Of a stretch of DNA of 64,000 nt, positions 53,784 to 64,000 are shown one piece after another (the stretch's first letter is position 1; each line of letters begins with the position of its first letter). Below the pieces are notes generated by a model. It was given only the letters and a program-made list of their open reading frames with translations, did not search any database and was not told where the DNA came from. Both the position numbers and the translations under genes were made by a program. Source of the DNA: Takakia lepidozioides. Taxonomy: Eukaryota > Streptophyta > Takakiopsida > Takakiales > Takakiaceae. The stretch covers positions 25,482,001 through 25,546,000 of the forward strand of contig CM060731.1 in NCBI GenBank assembly GCA_030704615.1, written 5' to 3'.

Positions 53784-55990
53784 TCAACGCTTCTTCCGCT
53801 TTTGAGGTCGCCCTTCGAACGCTGCAACTGCCTCGGATGCGTTTCCCATTTCTGAGGCACGCACCCAAGATGCCTCCACAAGATGATAGCCCTTCCATTT
53901 GACGAGATACTCCGTTTCTCGGTTCTTGAACCTCCTCGACTTAAGTATTGCCTCCACCTCGTACTCGGGTTCATTTTCATGATCCAACAGCATAGGTGGC
54001 GGACGCAACACTTGCTGACGATTCGGACGTGCTTCATCTTTGAAGTAAGGCTTCAAAAGGGAGACATGGAATACTGGGTGCACCTTGCTGTTTGCTGGCA
54101 GCTCCAATTCATACACATCCTCATTCATAACCCTCCGAATGCGAAAGGGACCCGCATACGGAGGTACGAACTTCGGACTCATTTCCGGAGGTAGTCGAAA
54201 ATTCTTGATGTTCAACCAGACCTCTGTGCCTGCCTCAAACTTCACTTCCCTCCGCTTCCGATTCGCCTGCCTTTCATACCGTTTCCTAGCTTTGGCAATG
54301 TTGTACTTTGCGAGCTTCAACAAACGCTCGCGTTCTTCCAGTACCGCCGCTACTGCCGGTTCCTCAACGTCCTGGGCGGCCCAACTTGTCGGCACCAGAG
54401 GTGCTTTTCCATAGACCAACACAAAAGGGGAAACTCCCGTCGCGGAGTGTTCTGTGTTATTATAACAGAACTCTGCCGCGTCTAAGTGTTCCATCCAGTC
54501 TGATTGGTCTGCCGACACGTAATTCCGCAAGAATTGCTTCACTACGGAATTCACTCTTTCCGTTTGGCCGTCTGTCGTAGGTCGGAAGGCGGTGCTCATC
54601 TTCAGCCTCGTCCCCATCTTCTTCCAAAGTGCTCTCCAGAATTTACTCGTAAACTTTGGGTCGCGGTCCGAGACAATATCCTTCGGGACTCCATGATGCT
54701 TTAAGACGTGGGCGAAGTAAAGTCGCCCTGTCTCCTGCGCAGTTGCCGTCTCCTTGGTGGGGATGAAATGGGCCATTTTACTGAACCTATCTACCACCAC
54801 CATGATTGCATCGAATCCTTTTGACAGCGGCATAGCAGTCATGAAATCCATCGAGACGCTTTCCCAAGTCCCCTCTGGAATCGGCAAGGGTTGTAACAGC
54901 CCCGCTTGCTTTTTATACTCGCTCCGGTTTTGTTGGCATGTGGTGCATGTCTTTACATACTCCTCTGCCTCCTCCCTCAGTTTGGGCCAGAAATACTCTT
55001 TCTTCAAGAGTGCCGCAGTGCGCTTGGCTCCACCGTGGCCCGCAAGCGGGCTATCATGGCATTCTCTCAAGAGACTATCCCTGATCCCTCCCTTTGGCAC
55101 ATAGAGACGTTTTTGCTTATACCGGAGCAGTCCGTTTTGCAAGTGGAACTGCGATTTAACCCCCATTCTCAAGTTCTGCATCACGCACTTTGCCAGCTCA
55201 TCCTTCCGGCAAGCCTTCCGGATCTTCCTTTGGAGCGCCGTCTCGCCCTTGTACACCAACAAGAGCTGCTGCTTTCTACTTAAAGCATCGGCCACCACAT
55301 TGTCCCGTCCCGGTTTGTACTGGATATCCACGTCGAACACTGCCAAAGTATCTTGCCACCTAAGTTGTTTTGGGGACAACTTGGGCTGCGTGGCAAAATA
55401 CTTCACCGTGACATTGTCCGTGAACACCTTCACTGGGTTGGAACCAACATAGTGGCGCCAGAGTTCAAGGCAATGTACCACCGCCTTCATCTCTTTTTCG
55501 TGCGTCGGCCACCGTCGCTCCACTTCATTCAGTTTCTTACTTTCGTAAGCCACTGGACGTCCATCTTGCATAAGTACACCCCCAATTGCGAAGTCCGATG
55601 CATCTGTATGAATCTCAAACGGACGATCGAACTCCGGGATTTTTAAGACTGGAGCTTCCGTCATCCGCTGCTTCAATTCAGCAAAAGCTTGGCCACAAAA
55701 TGTGTTCCATACCCAGACTTTGGATTTACACAGAAGGTCCGACAGCGGCCCCGCGATCTTGGCGAAATTTCTCACATACTTCCGGTAATAGGAGGCGAGT
55801 CCTAGGAAGGATCGCACTCCCGGGACCGAAGTCGGAGGCTCCCAGTCCAAGATCGCCCTCACCTTTCTGTCATCCATTTTGATCCCATCCTGTGTAATCA
55901 CGTGCCCCAAGAACTCCACTTTTGTGACCCCGAATTCGCACTTTGAAGCTTTGGCATACAGCTTCCCTTCTCGCAATTTTGGAACACCCT
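53784..55990 (-). pseudogene. Gypsy pol, second part: RNase H, integrase, chromodomain
   Basis: A 730-codon frame. It starts in the RT thumb ([20 protein letters not shown]), then RNase H (FEIHTDASDFAIGGVL, FTDNVTVKYF, NVVADALSR). Integrase has its HHCC domain (HDSPLAGHGG ... CTTCQQN) and DDE core (VSMDFMTAMPL, IVSDRDPKFTSKFW, TDGQTERVN). The C-terminal chromodomain is EYEVEAILKSRRFKNRETEY followed by LVKWKGYH and ASWVRAS. Chromodomains direct integration to marked chromatin. The domain set is complete; only the join to the RT frame is broken, at the T run 55977-55980, where one more base restores the phase. Confidence 0.9.
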
Positions 55991-56700
55991 TTTGAGGTGC
56001 TCCAGGTGCTCCTCCTTTGTTTTCGAGTACACCAAGATGTCGTCGATGTACACGATCACAAAGTCATCCAACCACTCCTGGAAAAGGCTGTTCATCAGCG
56101 TGCTAAATGTCGCTGGTGCATTGGTGAGCCCAAAAGGCATCACCAAGAACTCATATGAACCATACCTTGTCCTGCACGCGGTCTTCTCCTCATCTCCTTC
56201 CGCCACCCGAATTTGGTGATAGCCGGAGCGCAAGTCGATCCGGCTGAAATACTTCGCTCCTGCCAACCGATCGAAAAGGTCGTCGATCCTTGGCAAAGGG
56301 TACCGGTTTTTGATAGTCACCTTATTCAGAGCCCTGTAATCGACACACATCCGCAGCGTCCCATCCTTCTTGTCTGCAAATAGCACCGGGGCTCCGTAAG
56401 GTGACTTACTCGGCCGGATGTACCCCTTTGACATTAGATCTTTGAGCTGAGTCTTCAGCTCGACCAACTCTTTGTGGCTCAACCGGTAGGGCGCCTTGGC
56501 AGGCGGTTCCGATCCCGGTATCACCTCAATTTTGTGGTCAACTCCTCTTCGCGGTGGCAAGCCGCTTGGTAAATCCTCCGGCATCACATCCTGGTATTTC
56601 TCCAAAATCCCCTTGATCCAATCTGGGCTCGGCTCCCCATCGCCTTCTCCTTTCACTTCTCTAATGTAAAGCAAAAACTGGGACTCGTGTGTTCCTCCAC
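55985..56700 (-). pseudogene. Gypsy pol, first part: reverse transcriptase
   Basis: The frame contains the RT lead-in [20 protein letters not shown], then [36 protein letters not shown] and the catalytic [14 protein letters not shown]. It is joined upstream to the protease frame by a shift near 56690 ([10 protein letters not shown] passes into [11 protein letters not shown]) and downstream to RNase H at 55977. All expected RT blocks are present. Confidence 0.9.
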
Positions 56701-57324
56701 GGCCCACTCCTTTGCTGATAGAAGGTTTATTCGCCCTCCCACGGATTTGGGCGTTTCCGACACTCGTAAAACCTCGCCACCATTCCCACATGGCAGCGTG
56801 ACTACTCTCTTGCGGCCATCTATGACCGCTCCGGATTTGCTCAAAAAGGTCATTCCCAAAATGAGATCCACTCCATCGATCTCGCAGATAGTGAAGTTCT
56901 CACGTCCCTCCCAACTCCCCAGTTGGAGAGGAACATCAAACGCCAACCTTGTCGCCAACTGAGGTTCTCCTTTGGCAGAGCGCACCTCAATAGAGGCCCC
57001 CACGTCACTTGTCGGGAGTCCCAACTTTCGCGCCGCCGCCGGCGTCATGAAGGAGTGCGACGCTCCTGTGTCCACCAACAACGACACATTAGTTCCGGAT
57101 ATTATCCCATCCACGAACAATAACTGACTCCCTTTTCGTAAGGCGCCAGTTTCCTGATACAACTCACAAGAAAATTTGCCTACCTTGCAAGTCCTGGCGA
57201 CCACCGCTTCCACCAAGCGACTGATGGTATCTTCCGACAGCTCCGTGGTCGCCCGAGTCATGTTCAATTGTCGGGGCTTCGTGCACTTCTTGGCCATGTG
57301 CCGGGCTCCCCGCAATTGAAACAC
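56653..57324 (-). pseudogene. Gypsy protease region
   Basis: The active-site block is SLLVDTGASHSFMTPAAARK, followed by LDVPLQLG-like [16 protein letters not shown] and [10 protein letters not shown], typical of the Ty3/gypsy aspartic protease. The frame overlaps the end of gag; the break falls inside the zinc knuckle. Confidence 0.88.
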
Positions 57325-58343
57325 ACTCCATCAAAGGTCGCCTTCTGTCCGCCATAAGTCGCTCCACCCGCTTTTCCTTTCGAAGCACCGGGTGCCGCCT
57401 TGACGTGTGAAGGACCTCCCTTCGATTTCCACGTGCCATTTTCGCCGCGTGGCCTATCCCACTTCTTTTCCGGTCGGGAGGAGTCACCTTCCCGCCGGGT
57501 CTTCTTGTGGTTCAGCTCCGTACGGCCTTGTCTCTCACCCCTAGGGACATCCGAGAAACATTCAGCTCTCTCAATTGCCTCGTTCAAAGTCTTGGGTGGC
57601 TTCTCCTCCAACTTCCGCCTAGCCCATGGGGCCAGTCCCGCCACAAAGTTGAAGACCATTTCTGGTTCTGCCATGTCCGCGACTTCGAGCAACAGCACAT
57701 TGAAAGCCTGGACATACCCCCGAATGTCATCTGTTTGCTTCAAATTCCTCATCTTGTCCCGGGCAAGCCAGGATGCGTTGAGGGGCACAAACTGTCTCTT
57801 CATCAATTCCTTGAACTCACTCCAGTTCAAGGTTTCCGGGCTTGGGCCTCGGTCGTGAAGGCGTTTCTGCCACCATTGTTGAGCATAGCCCCTCAAATAG
57901 GTGGGAGCCACTTCCACCCGATCCTCGTCACTCAACTTGGCCGCCCGGAAGTACTGCTCTAGCTCCAGGAGCCAGGTGTTGAGTGCCTTCCGGTTTCGAA
58001 CGCCCTCGAAGGTGCCGGGTTCCTTAGGCTTCACCTTAAACTTTGCCTTGGTGGAAGTGGCATTAGCCGCCTTCAACACGTCTTTCAACGTCCCGCCAAA
58101 CTGCGCCAACAACCCTTCCCAAAAGGCTGCCGGCATGGGAGGCATCTCTTGGTTTGTCGGAGCTCTCAAAGATTCCTCGGGCTCCGACTCCTCGGATTCC
58201 TCCCGCTCCTGAGCGGCCTCGTTTTCGGAAACATTAATCGCTTCCTCAAACGGCCGCCTCGGTGACACGTCGCCCCCATCGGGCTCACCGGAATCATCAT
58301 CTTTTGGGCCGTTCCGCTTTCGCTTCGGCTTGCCCGACCCCAT
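57264..58343 (-). pseudogene. Gypsy Gag
   Basis: ATG at 58343 (MGSGKPKRKRNGPKDDD), then a Retrotrans_gag core (NTWLLELEQYFRAAKLSDED, GYAQQWWQKRL, NWSEFKELMKRQF) and a basic region. The CCHC knuckle starts VCFNCGEPG, but its His and last Cys are only in the next frame (HMAKKC). One missing base near 57299-57303 accounts for this. Otherwise full length. Confidence 0.9.
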
Positions 58344-58384
58344 GATGAGGCCAATCCCAAGGACGATCGCGTACTGAACTCTAA

Positions 58385-58396
58385 GCTCTGATACCA
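58385..58396 (-). promoter_or_regulatory. Primer-binding site of the gypsy element
   Basis: Minus strand reads TGGTATCAGAGC two bases inside the 5' LTR, the usual complement to the 3' end of initiator methionine tRNA. Confidence 0.93.
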
Positions 58397-58398
58397 AG

Positions 58399-59121
58399 TG
58401 TCGCACACCTCAGTTCGGTAAACTCCCTTCAAGTCATAGTTACTCGCTTTGATGCGCGCGCCTGACTCCCAACCTGGCCCCCAGGCCAAGTTGGAGTTTC
58501 GGCTGCTCACCGGGACATAACGGTCCCCTTCCGCTTCCCTCTAAACCCTCCACCTATTTGGGACTAGGAGAATTCCCTTTGGTAGATGGCAGTCCGGAAC
58601 AGCTCCCCACTCTTTGGTCGCTTTCCGGCTCGCTCGCTTACTCACTAGTTTTTGGTCACCAACGGGCTTGCACCGTTCTCGGGGTTACTACTCCCTATAT
58701 ATACTTCTGTAGCTGTCCGCGGGGGTTTCATAACCAGCCATGCCATTTTATGGCGAACCACCACGAAAACCCTCGACTCCCGGTGGTGAGTCGCGGTGAG
58801 TCTTGGCCCACTCACCGCGGCCCCAATGGACCGTGATGAGTCCCAAGACTCCCCACGACTCCCACCTCGAGGTCTCCTCCCCATGGTGAGTCCTATGCCA
58901 CCCCCACTAAGTCCCACTAAGCTACCACCACCCCTTGTGGAGCCACCTCCACCGCAACCCGGTGTGCGGGGCTCCACCTAGTGAGCGCCTCCGCCTCCTT
59001 GAGTGCCTTGGGCACTCAAGGGTGCTTCAGCCCCCCATACCTATCGCTGCCGCTGCCCCCACCACAGGGGCAGCCCCTCATGTGTCCCGACCCCCTGCCC
59101 TCAAGGCAAAGGGCCGCGACA
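58399..59121 (-). repeat. 5' LTR of the gypsy element
   Basis: 723 bp, transcribed leftward. A TATATATA box lies at 58696-58703 and is the likely core promoter. GC-rich GGTGAGTCGCGGTGAGTC-type repeats follow it in plus coordinates. Confidence 0.95.
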
Positions 59122-59224
59122 CTCTGCGTTGTTCCCCAGTCCCCAATTTTTAGAATTTTATTTTTATTTTTTATACGACTGGACATCATAGGGATTTTTT
59201 GTCGTCTTTTAGGCCTAGGTGCAT

Positions 59225-59960
59225 TCGATATTGAGCTCCTTGGCATGTCGTCAAGCTACTCTCCCGATCTCTTCTGGAGGATTGGGCTTGTTATCGACAG
59301 TCGACACTGCCCTTGTTGTCTTCATGGGTAGCTGGGCCTTAATCGCTCCAGCCTTAACATCTCGGTTTTTGTATCAACACCATCATTTCCTCATGGATGA
59401 GGTTGCCCACATCGACGATGGCTCTTTGCCCTTCCAGCAATATCTTCATTCAGCGCGGGATATCCTCCCAATACATACACGAGCTTGTCTACCACCTTTC
59501 GAACAATTGGTCACTCAAGGTCTAGAGCACTTACAAGATATCATTGTGGAACGCGTGCATTGACATTTCTTTTCCAGCCTGCTTTCCGATGCTACTTCGG
59601 ATACACATTGGACCAGACTTCTTTCTTACGTTGTGCCCGGAGCAAGCGCGTGGCTCACGATATGATCAACTATTGCACCCTTCTATATGTCATCTGCTAT
59701 ACTATTTACCACCTCCCTTCGAGTTACTTGGTCTTTCGCACCTCTATGCTAGGACTACAATGGTGTGTTTGTCGTCATCCTATTGACTAATTTGGTGTAC
59801 ATCTGCTTCGTTGCCCTCGTGGTCGAGAGCGCATCGCATTGCTCGCGATGTCGAGAGCAGACGCACATACTCTCATCCCACGATCACCATTCCACTCGAG
59901 GCCTATGGAAGGGTTTTGCCTGGCTTCATGTCATGGTTTTAGTCATGGTTAACTAGAATT
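59225..59960 (+). mobile_element. Non-LTR retroelement remnant, region after RT
   Basis: Frames contain LPISSGGLGLLSTVDTALVV, then FMGSWALIAPALTSRFLYQH and LPFQQYLHSARDILPIHTRA, resembling the post-RT part of plant non-LTR polyproteins (LPxxxGGLGL...GSWA). Later parts, such as FPACFPMLLR and SYVVPGASAWLT, need frame changes. It is a dead fragment. Confidence 0.55.
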
Positions 59961-61015
59961 ACCTACTTCTAGTTAATTATGACATTTTGGATATTTATAT
60001 TTGTATTTTGTGTGATGGAACTTCATTTGGTCTCATATGCCAAGTGAGGTATCAAGCCTCATTTGGGACATGGGGACAAGTTTTTCCCTTTGTGAGGGTT
60101 GAGGAGGCTCATCTTCTTAAAGTGATAAGAGATGAGAAATGAGAGAAGTTGAAGACAATGAAAACTCTCTAGACATGAAACAATCACACTGAAAACAAGC
60201 CCTAGTCCTTCCAAGTGAAATCCACTCTGTTACATAAACTAAATCAAGCCAAGGGCACCTTTGCTAAATGAATTCACCCTACAAAGCCCTGGGGGTTGGT
60301 AGCACAAACCCACGGTCATGGGGGTTCTATGTTGTTAAACCGCGGTCATAGGAGCTATATGTTTTCAAAATGGAATAAGACCCCAAAACCCTAATGCGAA
60401 GTAGGCACCCATAATGTATATCTACAAGCTCCAAGTTCCATTTATCCACAATTTTGGTATTCTACAAAAGACTAACACGTTAGAGAGAAACAACAACACC
60501 ATCCAAAACACACAAATATCAAACAATAATTGAACAATTTAATATAATGAGGCAAACAACAGGTTTCGTTAATGAAATAAATTAAGGTATTGGGTTTCTC
60601 CAACGAAATAGTGGATTTTGCCAGCGGAATAATGGATTTTTTTTAGCGAAATAGTGGGTTTCGCCGGCGAATTTTCTAGGCATCGCTATGTAGGTCATAT
60701 ATCCCACGTGGGCGAAACAATATGTATTGTGTTTGGTGATAGAGTGACTAACCCATCCACGTGTGGCTTGTGATCACGTGAGCACAAGTCTGCTTATGTG
60801 TGGACAATTTGGTCCCCGTGAGCACAAATTTCCAATTTTAGTTTCGCCGCAACATCTTTTCAGGAATATTCATGAAATTTTGGGCATTTTATCTGTTCAC
60901 GCGCTACCCAACCTCCAAAGCCCTCAACACACTCCTTCTCAATACCTAGAGCTATGGAAACAATTGTGCGACCAACCGAGGAACAACAACGTCTAAGGAA
61001 GTGGGTTGTGCGGGT
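59961..61015. other. Repeat-rich intergenic DNA
   Basis: A short tandem repeat with 21-22-bp units (GCGAAATAGTGG-like) is at 60594-60678. A segment near 60232-60262 (AAATCAAGCCAAGGGCACC) resembles an internal part of the 30814 LTR. No gene seen. Confidence 0.45.
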
Positions 61016-61930
61016 GGTGCCTTTTTAAGGAACCCGCCGGGTCCGGGTGCGGGTTTTTTTTTGGAGCCAAGTCGGGGTCCAGATCCGGGTTTTTGAAATT
61101 TGGAAAAATCTGGTTCCGGGTTTGTCAACACGGACTCGGGTTAGGGTCCGGGTAGTTGTTGGGAAATATTAGCGGGTTCACGGGTTCCGATCCGGGTCCT
61201 AATTTATTGATTAAATAAATCAGAAAAATAATATTAATTAGGGATAAAATTATTTTTGGCTGGAAAAAACTTTAAATCCTAATAATGAATTTTATTTTAA
61301 GAGACATTCCTTCAAAATATACCATGAATATGAGTATGTATACCATGAATAGAATTAAAATAGAAGTTTGAGTTCCATTTTTATTTTTCAATATCAATTC
61401 TTTAAACATGTTAAGAATAGTAATATGCCTCAAGGGTAGATCACTATAGCATGGATGTGTGGGATCTGGCCTAATAATAATATGTGACGCCTCCTTTGGG
61501 AGGTGTAAAATATGGTCCCATAGGGAACAACTTTGTGACACCACTCCGTGGATTGAACCCACAACCACTTTTGAGGTGGTATGTGGGCATTACCACTGGG
61601 CTAACAACGTGGTGGGGCTGGCTGCTGCAGTGGGGCCTATTGCTCCTCGTCCCCTCCACACATCTGACAAAACCTACCAGATCCAAGGTGGACCCCGCAT
61701 GGCCCATCTAAAATTAAGACCCTGACCCTGACCCCCTACATTGGCCTGCGGGATAGCGGGTTTAACGGGTTTGGGACCCAGCAGGCGGGTCCAGTTCCAG
61801 GTTCAAATGAACCCGGGTCAGAATCCGGGTTTTTTTTGTGAGAGCACGGTCGGGGTAACCCGGATCCTAATCCACAGGGTACCTGCCTTCAAAACCCGGA
61901 TCCGCACAACACTGGTGACTACCCCGACGC
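61016..61930. repeat. GGGTCCGGGT-rich repeat blocks on both sides of a SINE
   Basis: Blocks 61018-61200 and 61741-61925 are rich in CGGGTCCGGGT and CCGGGTTTTTTTT motifs in the same orientation. They look like one degenerate repeat interrupted by AT-rich DNA and the SINE at 61455-61640. Confidence 0.55.
61455..61640 (-). mobile_element. tRNA-derived SINE
   Basis: On the minus strand TTAGCCCAGTGGTAATG (A-box-like) is followed, about 35 bases on, by GGGTTCAATCCACGG (B-box). This is the internal RNA polymerase III promoter of a tRNA-like head. The head is followed by a non-tRNA body that ends in ATTATTATTAGG, a possible simple-repeat tail. It is not a complete tRNA gene. Confidence 0.6.
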
Positions 61931-62082
61931 AGGGACGGGTGGACCTACCTTATTTTGTGACAGATTAATTTTTTGTTAAATTTCACTGTGATAGACAACT
62001 TGGAGAAAATGCCTTTCACATCATAACAGGTTCATATGACATGTTCACAAATTTTTGACCTTTCACAGAACCATGTCATATG

Positions 62083-62118
62083 AAATGAAAAATGAAAAAT
62101 GAAAAATGAAAAATGAAA
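62083..62118. repeat. (TGAAAAA)n microsatellite
   Basis: Four to five 7-bp units immediately before the inverted-repeat element. Confidence 0.85.
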
Positions 62119-62256
62119 AGAAGTGTGAAGATGCCTCCTCAAGCGCTCCCCACAAGATTGAAGGAGGGACCTACCAGCTCGTAAAGAACTAGGGCTGATT
62201 TCTCTTTGTAAATTTCTGCGCGTTATCCAGCGTAAGAGCCCGCCCCACGATTACCA

Positions 62257-62310
62257 GTGCATTACACACTCGTGTAATGCACCGGTGCATTACACGAGTG
62301 TGTAATGCAC
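62257..62310. repeat. Perfect 54-bp palindrome
   Basis: Two 27-bp halves meet at ACCGGT. Each half itself has 11-bp arms GTGCATTACAC / GTGTAATGCAC around a four-base loop, so the DNA could form a cruciform or two hairpins. Confidence 0.95.
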
Positions 62311-62405
62311 ACCTGCAATATTTCCTTACCTTTACCTCCAAGATCTTTTTTCACAGCAAGCTACTGGCGGGGAGAAAGCATAAAGGAAGGATGAAAATCC
62401 CATTT

Positions 62406-62518
62406 CTTTACGCAGTGTAATGCCCCTCGTGCTCCGGCACGCCCGGATTCTGGCCTTCCCCGAGGGCGATGAGGCCCTTAAATCCGGGAATGCCCTCCAC
62501 TCAGGGCATTACCCTATA
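62406..62518. repeat. GC-rich fold-back element, copy 2
   Basis: Starts TTCTTTACGCAG and ends CCTATAC like copy 1 at 11813. Arms 62417-62425 (GTAATGCCC) and 62504-62512 (GGGCATTAC) pair, though their sequence differs from copy 1. The inner block CCCTCCACTCAGG is unchanged. Confidence 0.65.
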
Positions 62519-62544
62519 CCTTCAATCTTGTGGGGAGCGCTTGA

Positions 62545-63789
62545 CTTTGGGAATGCAACTTTTGGGTCGAGACTGTCGGTACTCGTCTTCTAACTTGTGC
62601 ACGCGGCAACCCCGCTGCCTCTCATCTGGTTCCTTGAGGTAGCTCACTTCCACGTTCTAAGCTCTCCATCAGCTGAGCAGGCTGGAGACTTCTTGCTCTC
62701 CTTTCTGGACCTCCTCTAACTGTTATTCATGACTAAAGGATCGAGAGTCCCCCTTACTCTCATCATCTTTGTGAACACCGGAGGTTATGACCTTGAATCG
62801 ACCCTGGCTGTTTCAAATCCTCCACCCCATCGGACTGGAACTCAAACTCTGCGTTTCAGCCTCCTCTTATCAAGGCGATCCTCCAGGAAGCAAAAGTGTG
62901 ATTCATATTGTTACGTCTTCAATCTCTCCCCTTTCCACAATTATCGTCAAAATCTCTAAAATTGGAGCCCCAAGGATCTCTCTCATTCGACACCTCTTTC
63001 TCCTCTAGCTTTAATGTTCTGATCCCGTTGTTTCTTTCGAACCAAAGTGTAGCTAGTAGTCGTATTCGCTCACACTCTGCATTCACTCGCTATCGGGACT
63101 AGTGAGTACTAATTATAAGTTGGTGCGAAGTGGACAGTGACGCCCGGGCTCATCTGATCAGTGAACTTGAAAGCAGACCCAACGTCTTCTCAGAGAAGCT
63201 AGATCTCAACACCGATCACAGGATTCTCTGACCAGTCTGTCGTAGTACGGAAGCTAGACTTGATGCTCCAGCACTAGCAGCGCTGGGGACCACGACGTCC
63301 TCCTGCGTGCCTCAGGTGAGCTCATACCCTTGTCAACATTGCGGTTCTTAGTGAGTCGCTGACTTCCATTTTTGCGAATTTGGTTTTGCGAGCCGGGCCT
63401 TTCGTTAATGTTAACCATGTAGATAGCATGCCGAGATATGAAGAAGGCCTTGCACACGCAAAATCCTTTTTCACCTGGCAAGATTTGAAGTCTCCTGGAT
63501 ATGTTAGGTCCAACCCGCGATTATCAACTCCCTCAGAATCTTTGTCATTTACTTCGTTGATGTTGAAACTACCTGTCAGCAGGTTCAAGCTCACTATTTC
63601 AAACCATCAAGAGGAGCCGTACCTAATGAACGGACCTCGATTGTTGATTGATATGCTTCTAGCCGCCCACAGAGAAAGATAGGTGCGGAGAGGGTTCTCC
63701 AAGGTCAATTTCTAGCTGAAATTTAACTTGTACCTAAACCTGACATCGGATTTTGACGTTGGCTTGCGCAGTGCGCGGGTCCCTCGATC
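62545..63789. other. Upstream region of the right-edge gene
   Basis: An open frame on plus, 63380-63682, has no recognisable domain; it could be leader or an early exon of the gene at 63790. Otherwise nothing recognised. Confidence 0.35.
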
Positions 63790-64000
63790 AATCCTGTGAA
63801 TCAGCTATGGCCAAAGGAAGCTGATGCTGCAGATCCTAAGGACACAAACCTGGATGTGATATTCTTCCATGGACTGCAATTTGGGAATGTCGGACAGAAT
63901 GCTTGGAAAGAGACTTGGTCGCAACGTGGTCATCCAGACGTCTGCTGGCCTGAGAAGTGGCTCCCAGAGGACTTGGGGAGAAAAGTGCGGGTCTTTTCTC
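63790..64000 (+). CDS. SERAC1-like alpha/beta hydrolase, N-terminal part (cut by window edge)
   Basis: The frame reads LWPKEADAADPKDTNLDVIF, then FHGLQFGNVGQNAWKETW and CWPEKWLPEDLGRKVRVFS. The hydrophobic strand plus FHGL and the W...WLP segment are the opening of the SERAC1/lipase-type hydrolase domain found in plants. The Ser nucleophile and the other triad residues would lie beyond 64000. An acceptor-like GCGCAG ends near 63772, so earlier exons may exist. The function of plant members is mostly uncharacterised. Confidence 0.6.

Larger units (their letters stand above)
52157..59121 (-). mobile_element. Chromodomain Ty3/gypsy LTR retrotransposon (chromovirus), 6965 bp, recent insertion
   Basis: LTRs at 52157-52878 and 58399-59121 start TGTCGC and end GCGACA. 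The target-site duplication CTCTG flanks the element at 52152-52156 and 59122-59126. The LTRs appear to differ by one base (CCC at 52637-52639 against CCCC at 58879-58882). Gag, protease, RT, RNase H, integrase and chromodomain are all present on the minus strand. The primer-binding site follows the right LTR and a purine-rich stretch precedes the left one. Three frameshifts divide the coding region, each explained by a one-base change. Confidence 0.97.
62139..62544. mobile_element. Small inverted-repeat element (MITE-like)
   Basis: Perfect 26-bp terminal inverted repeats at 62139-62164 (TCAAGCGCTCCCCACAAGAT...) and 62519-62544. The 406-bp interior holds a perfect 54-bp palindrome (62257-62310) and the fold-back copy at 62406-62518. 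There is no coding capacity and no clear target-site duplication. Confidence 0.85.

Noticed and set aside
62406-62518. Hammerhead or twister ribozyme
   Set aside because: The conserved hammerhead core (CUGANGA plus GAAA) and the twister core could not be placed on either strand; left as an unassigned fold.

Overview
The window is nuclear DNA of a green plant (streptophyte). It carries spliceosomal introns with GT-AG and some GC-AG borders, a DYW-type PPR protein, a mitochondrial NAD-malic enzyme, a plant-type HEI10 gene and plant LTR retrotransposons, with wide repeat-filled spaces between genes. A charophyte alga or an early-diverging land plant fits best. That placement is an inference from gene style and the retroelement content; no diagnostic marker was found.

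Left part (1-30 kb) is gene-bearing. It starts with two degenerate intronless gene copies: one unrecognised (about 26-1100), and one resembling an Mn-dependent ADP-ribose/CDP-alcohol diphosphatase (about 1180-1870). A DYW PPR gene follows on the minus strand (2363-5210), then the splicing factor CDC40/PRP17 on plus (8562-10914). A mitochondrial NAD-dependent malic enzyme on minus could be traced through 19 exons (13920-22893). Next are a conserved multi-pass membrane protein of unknown function on plus (exons 25966-27623) and the meiotic crossover E3 ligase HEI10 on minus (28148-29843, seven exons).

Middle part (30.8-40.3 kb) is a decayed Ty3/gypsy-type element on the minus strand. In transcription order it holds tandem-repeat leader DNA, gag with zinc knuckles, protease, a Dnmt3-like cytosine-5 methyltransferase, only the first part of reverse transcriptase, the integrase, and a C-terminal PHD-like zinc finger. 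Rearranged LTR pieces bound it.

From 41.8 to 51.8 kb lie three copies of an unnamed gene family that joins a ParB-like N-terminal module to an N4/N6-type DNA-methylase-like C-terminus. Two are long and face each other tail to tail; the third is a 3' fragment. Their introns are filled with short near-perfect palindromes centred on CG-rich cores, including an array of ~320-bp tandem units with three palindromes each. This gene and palindrome association is the most unusual part of the window.

The right part has a young 6.97-kb chromodomain Ty3/gypsy element (52157-59121) with almost identical LTRs and a CTCTG target-site duplication. It is followed by non-LTR retroelement remains, a tRNA-derived SINE, a small inverted-repeat element with a perfect 54-bp palindrome, and the 5' part of a SERAC1-like alpha/beta hydrolase gene that runs off the window. 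Single-copy genes read cleanly. Almost every frameshift sits in the repeated genes, often at a homopolymer, so some of the decay may be assembly error.
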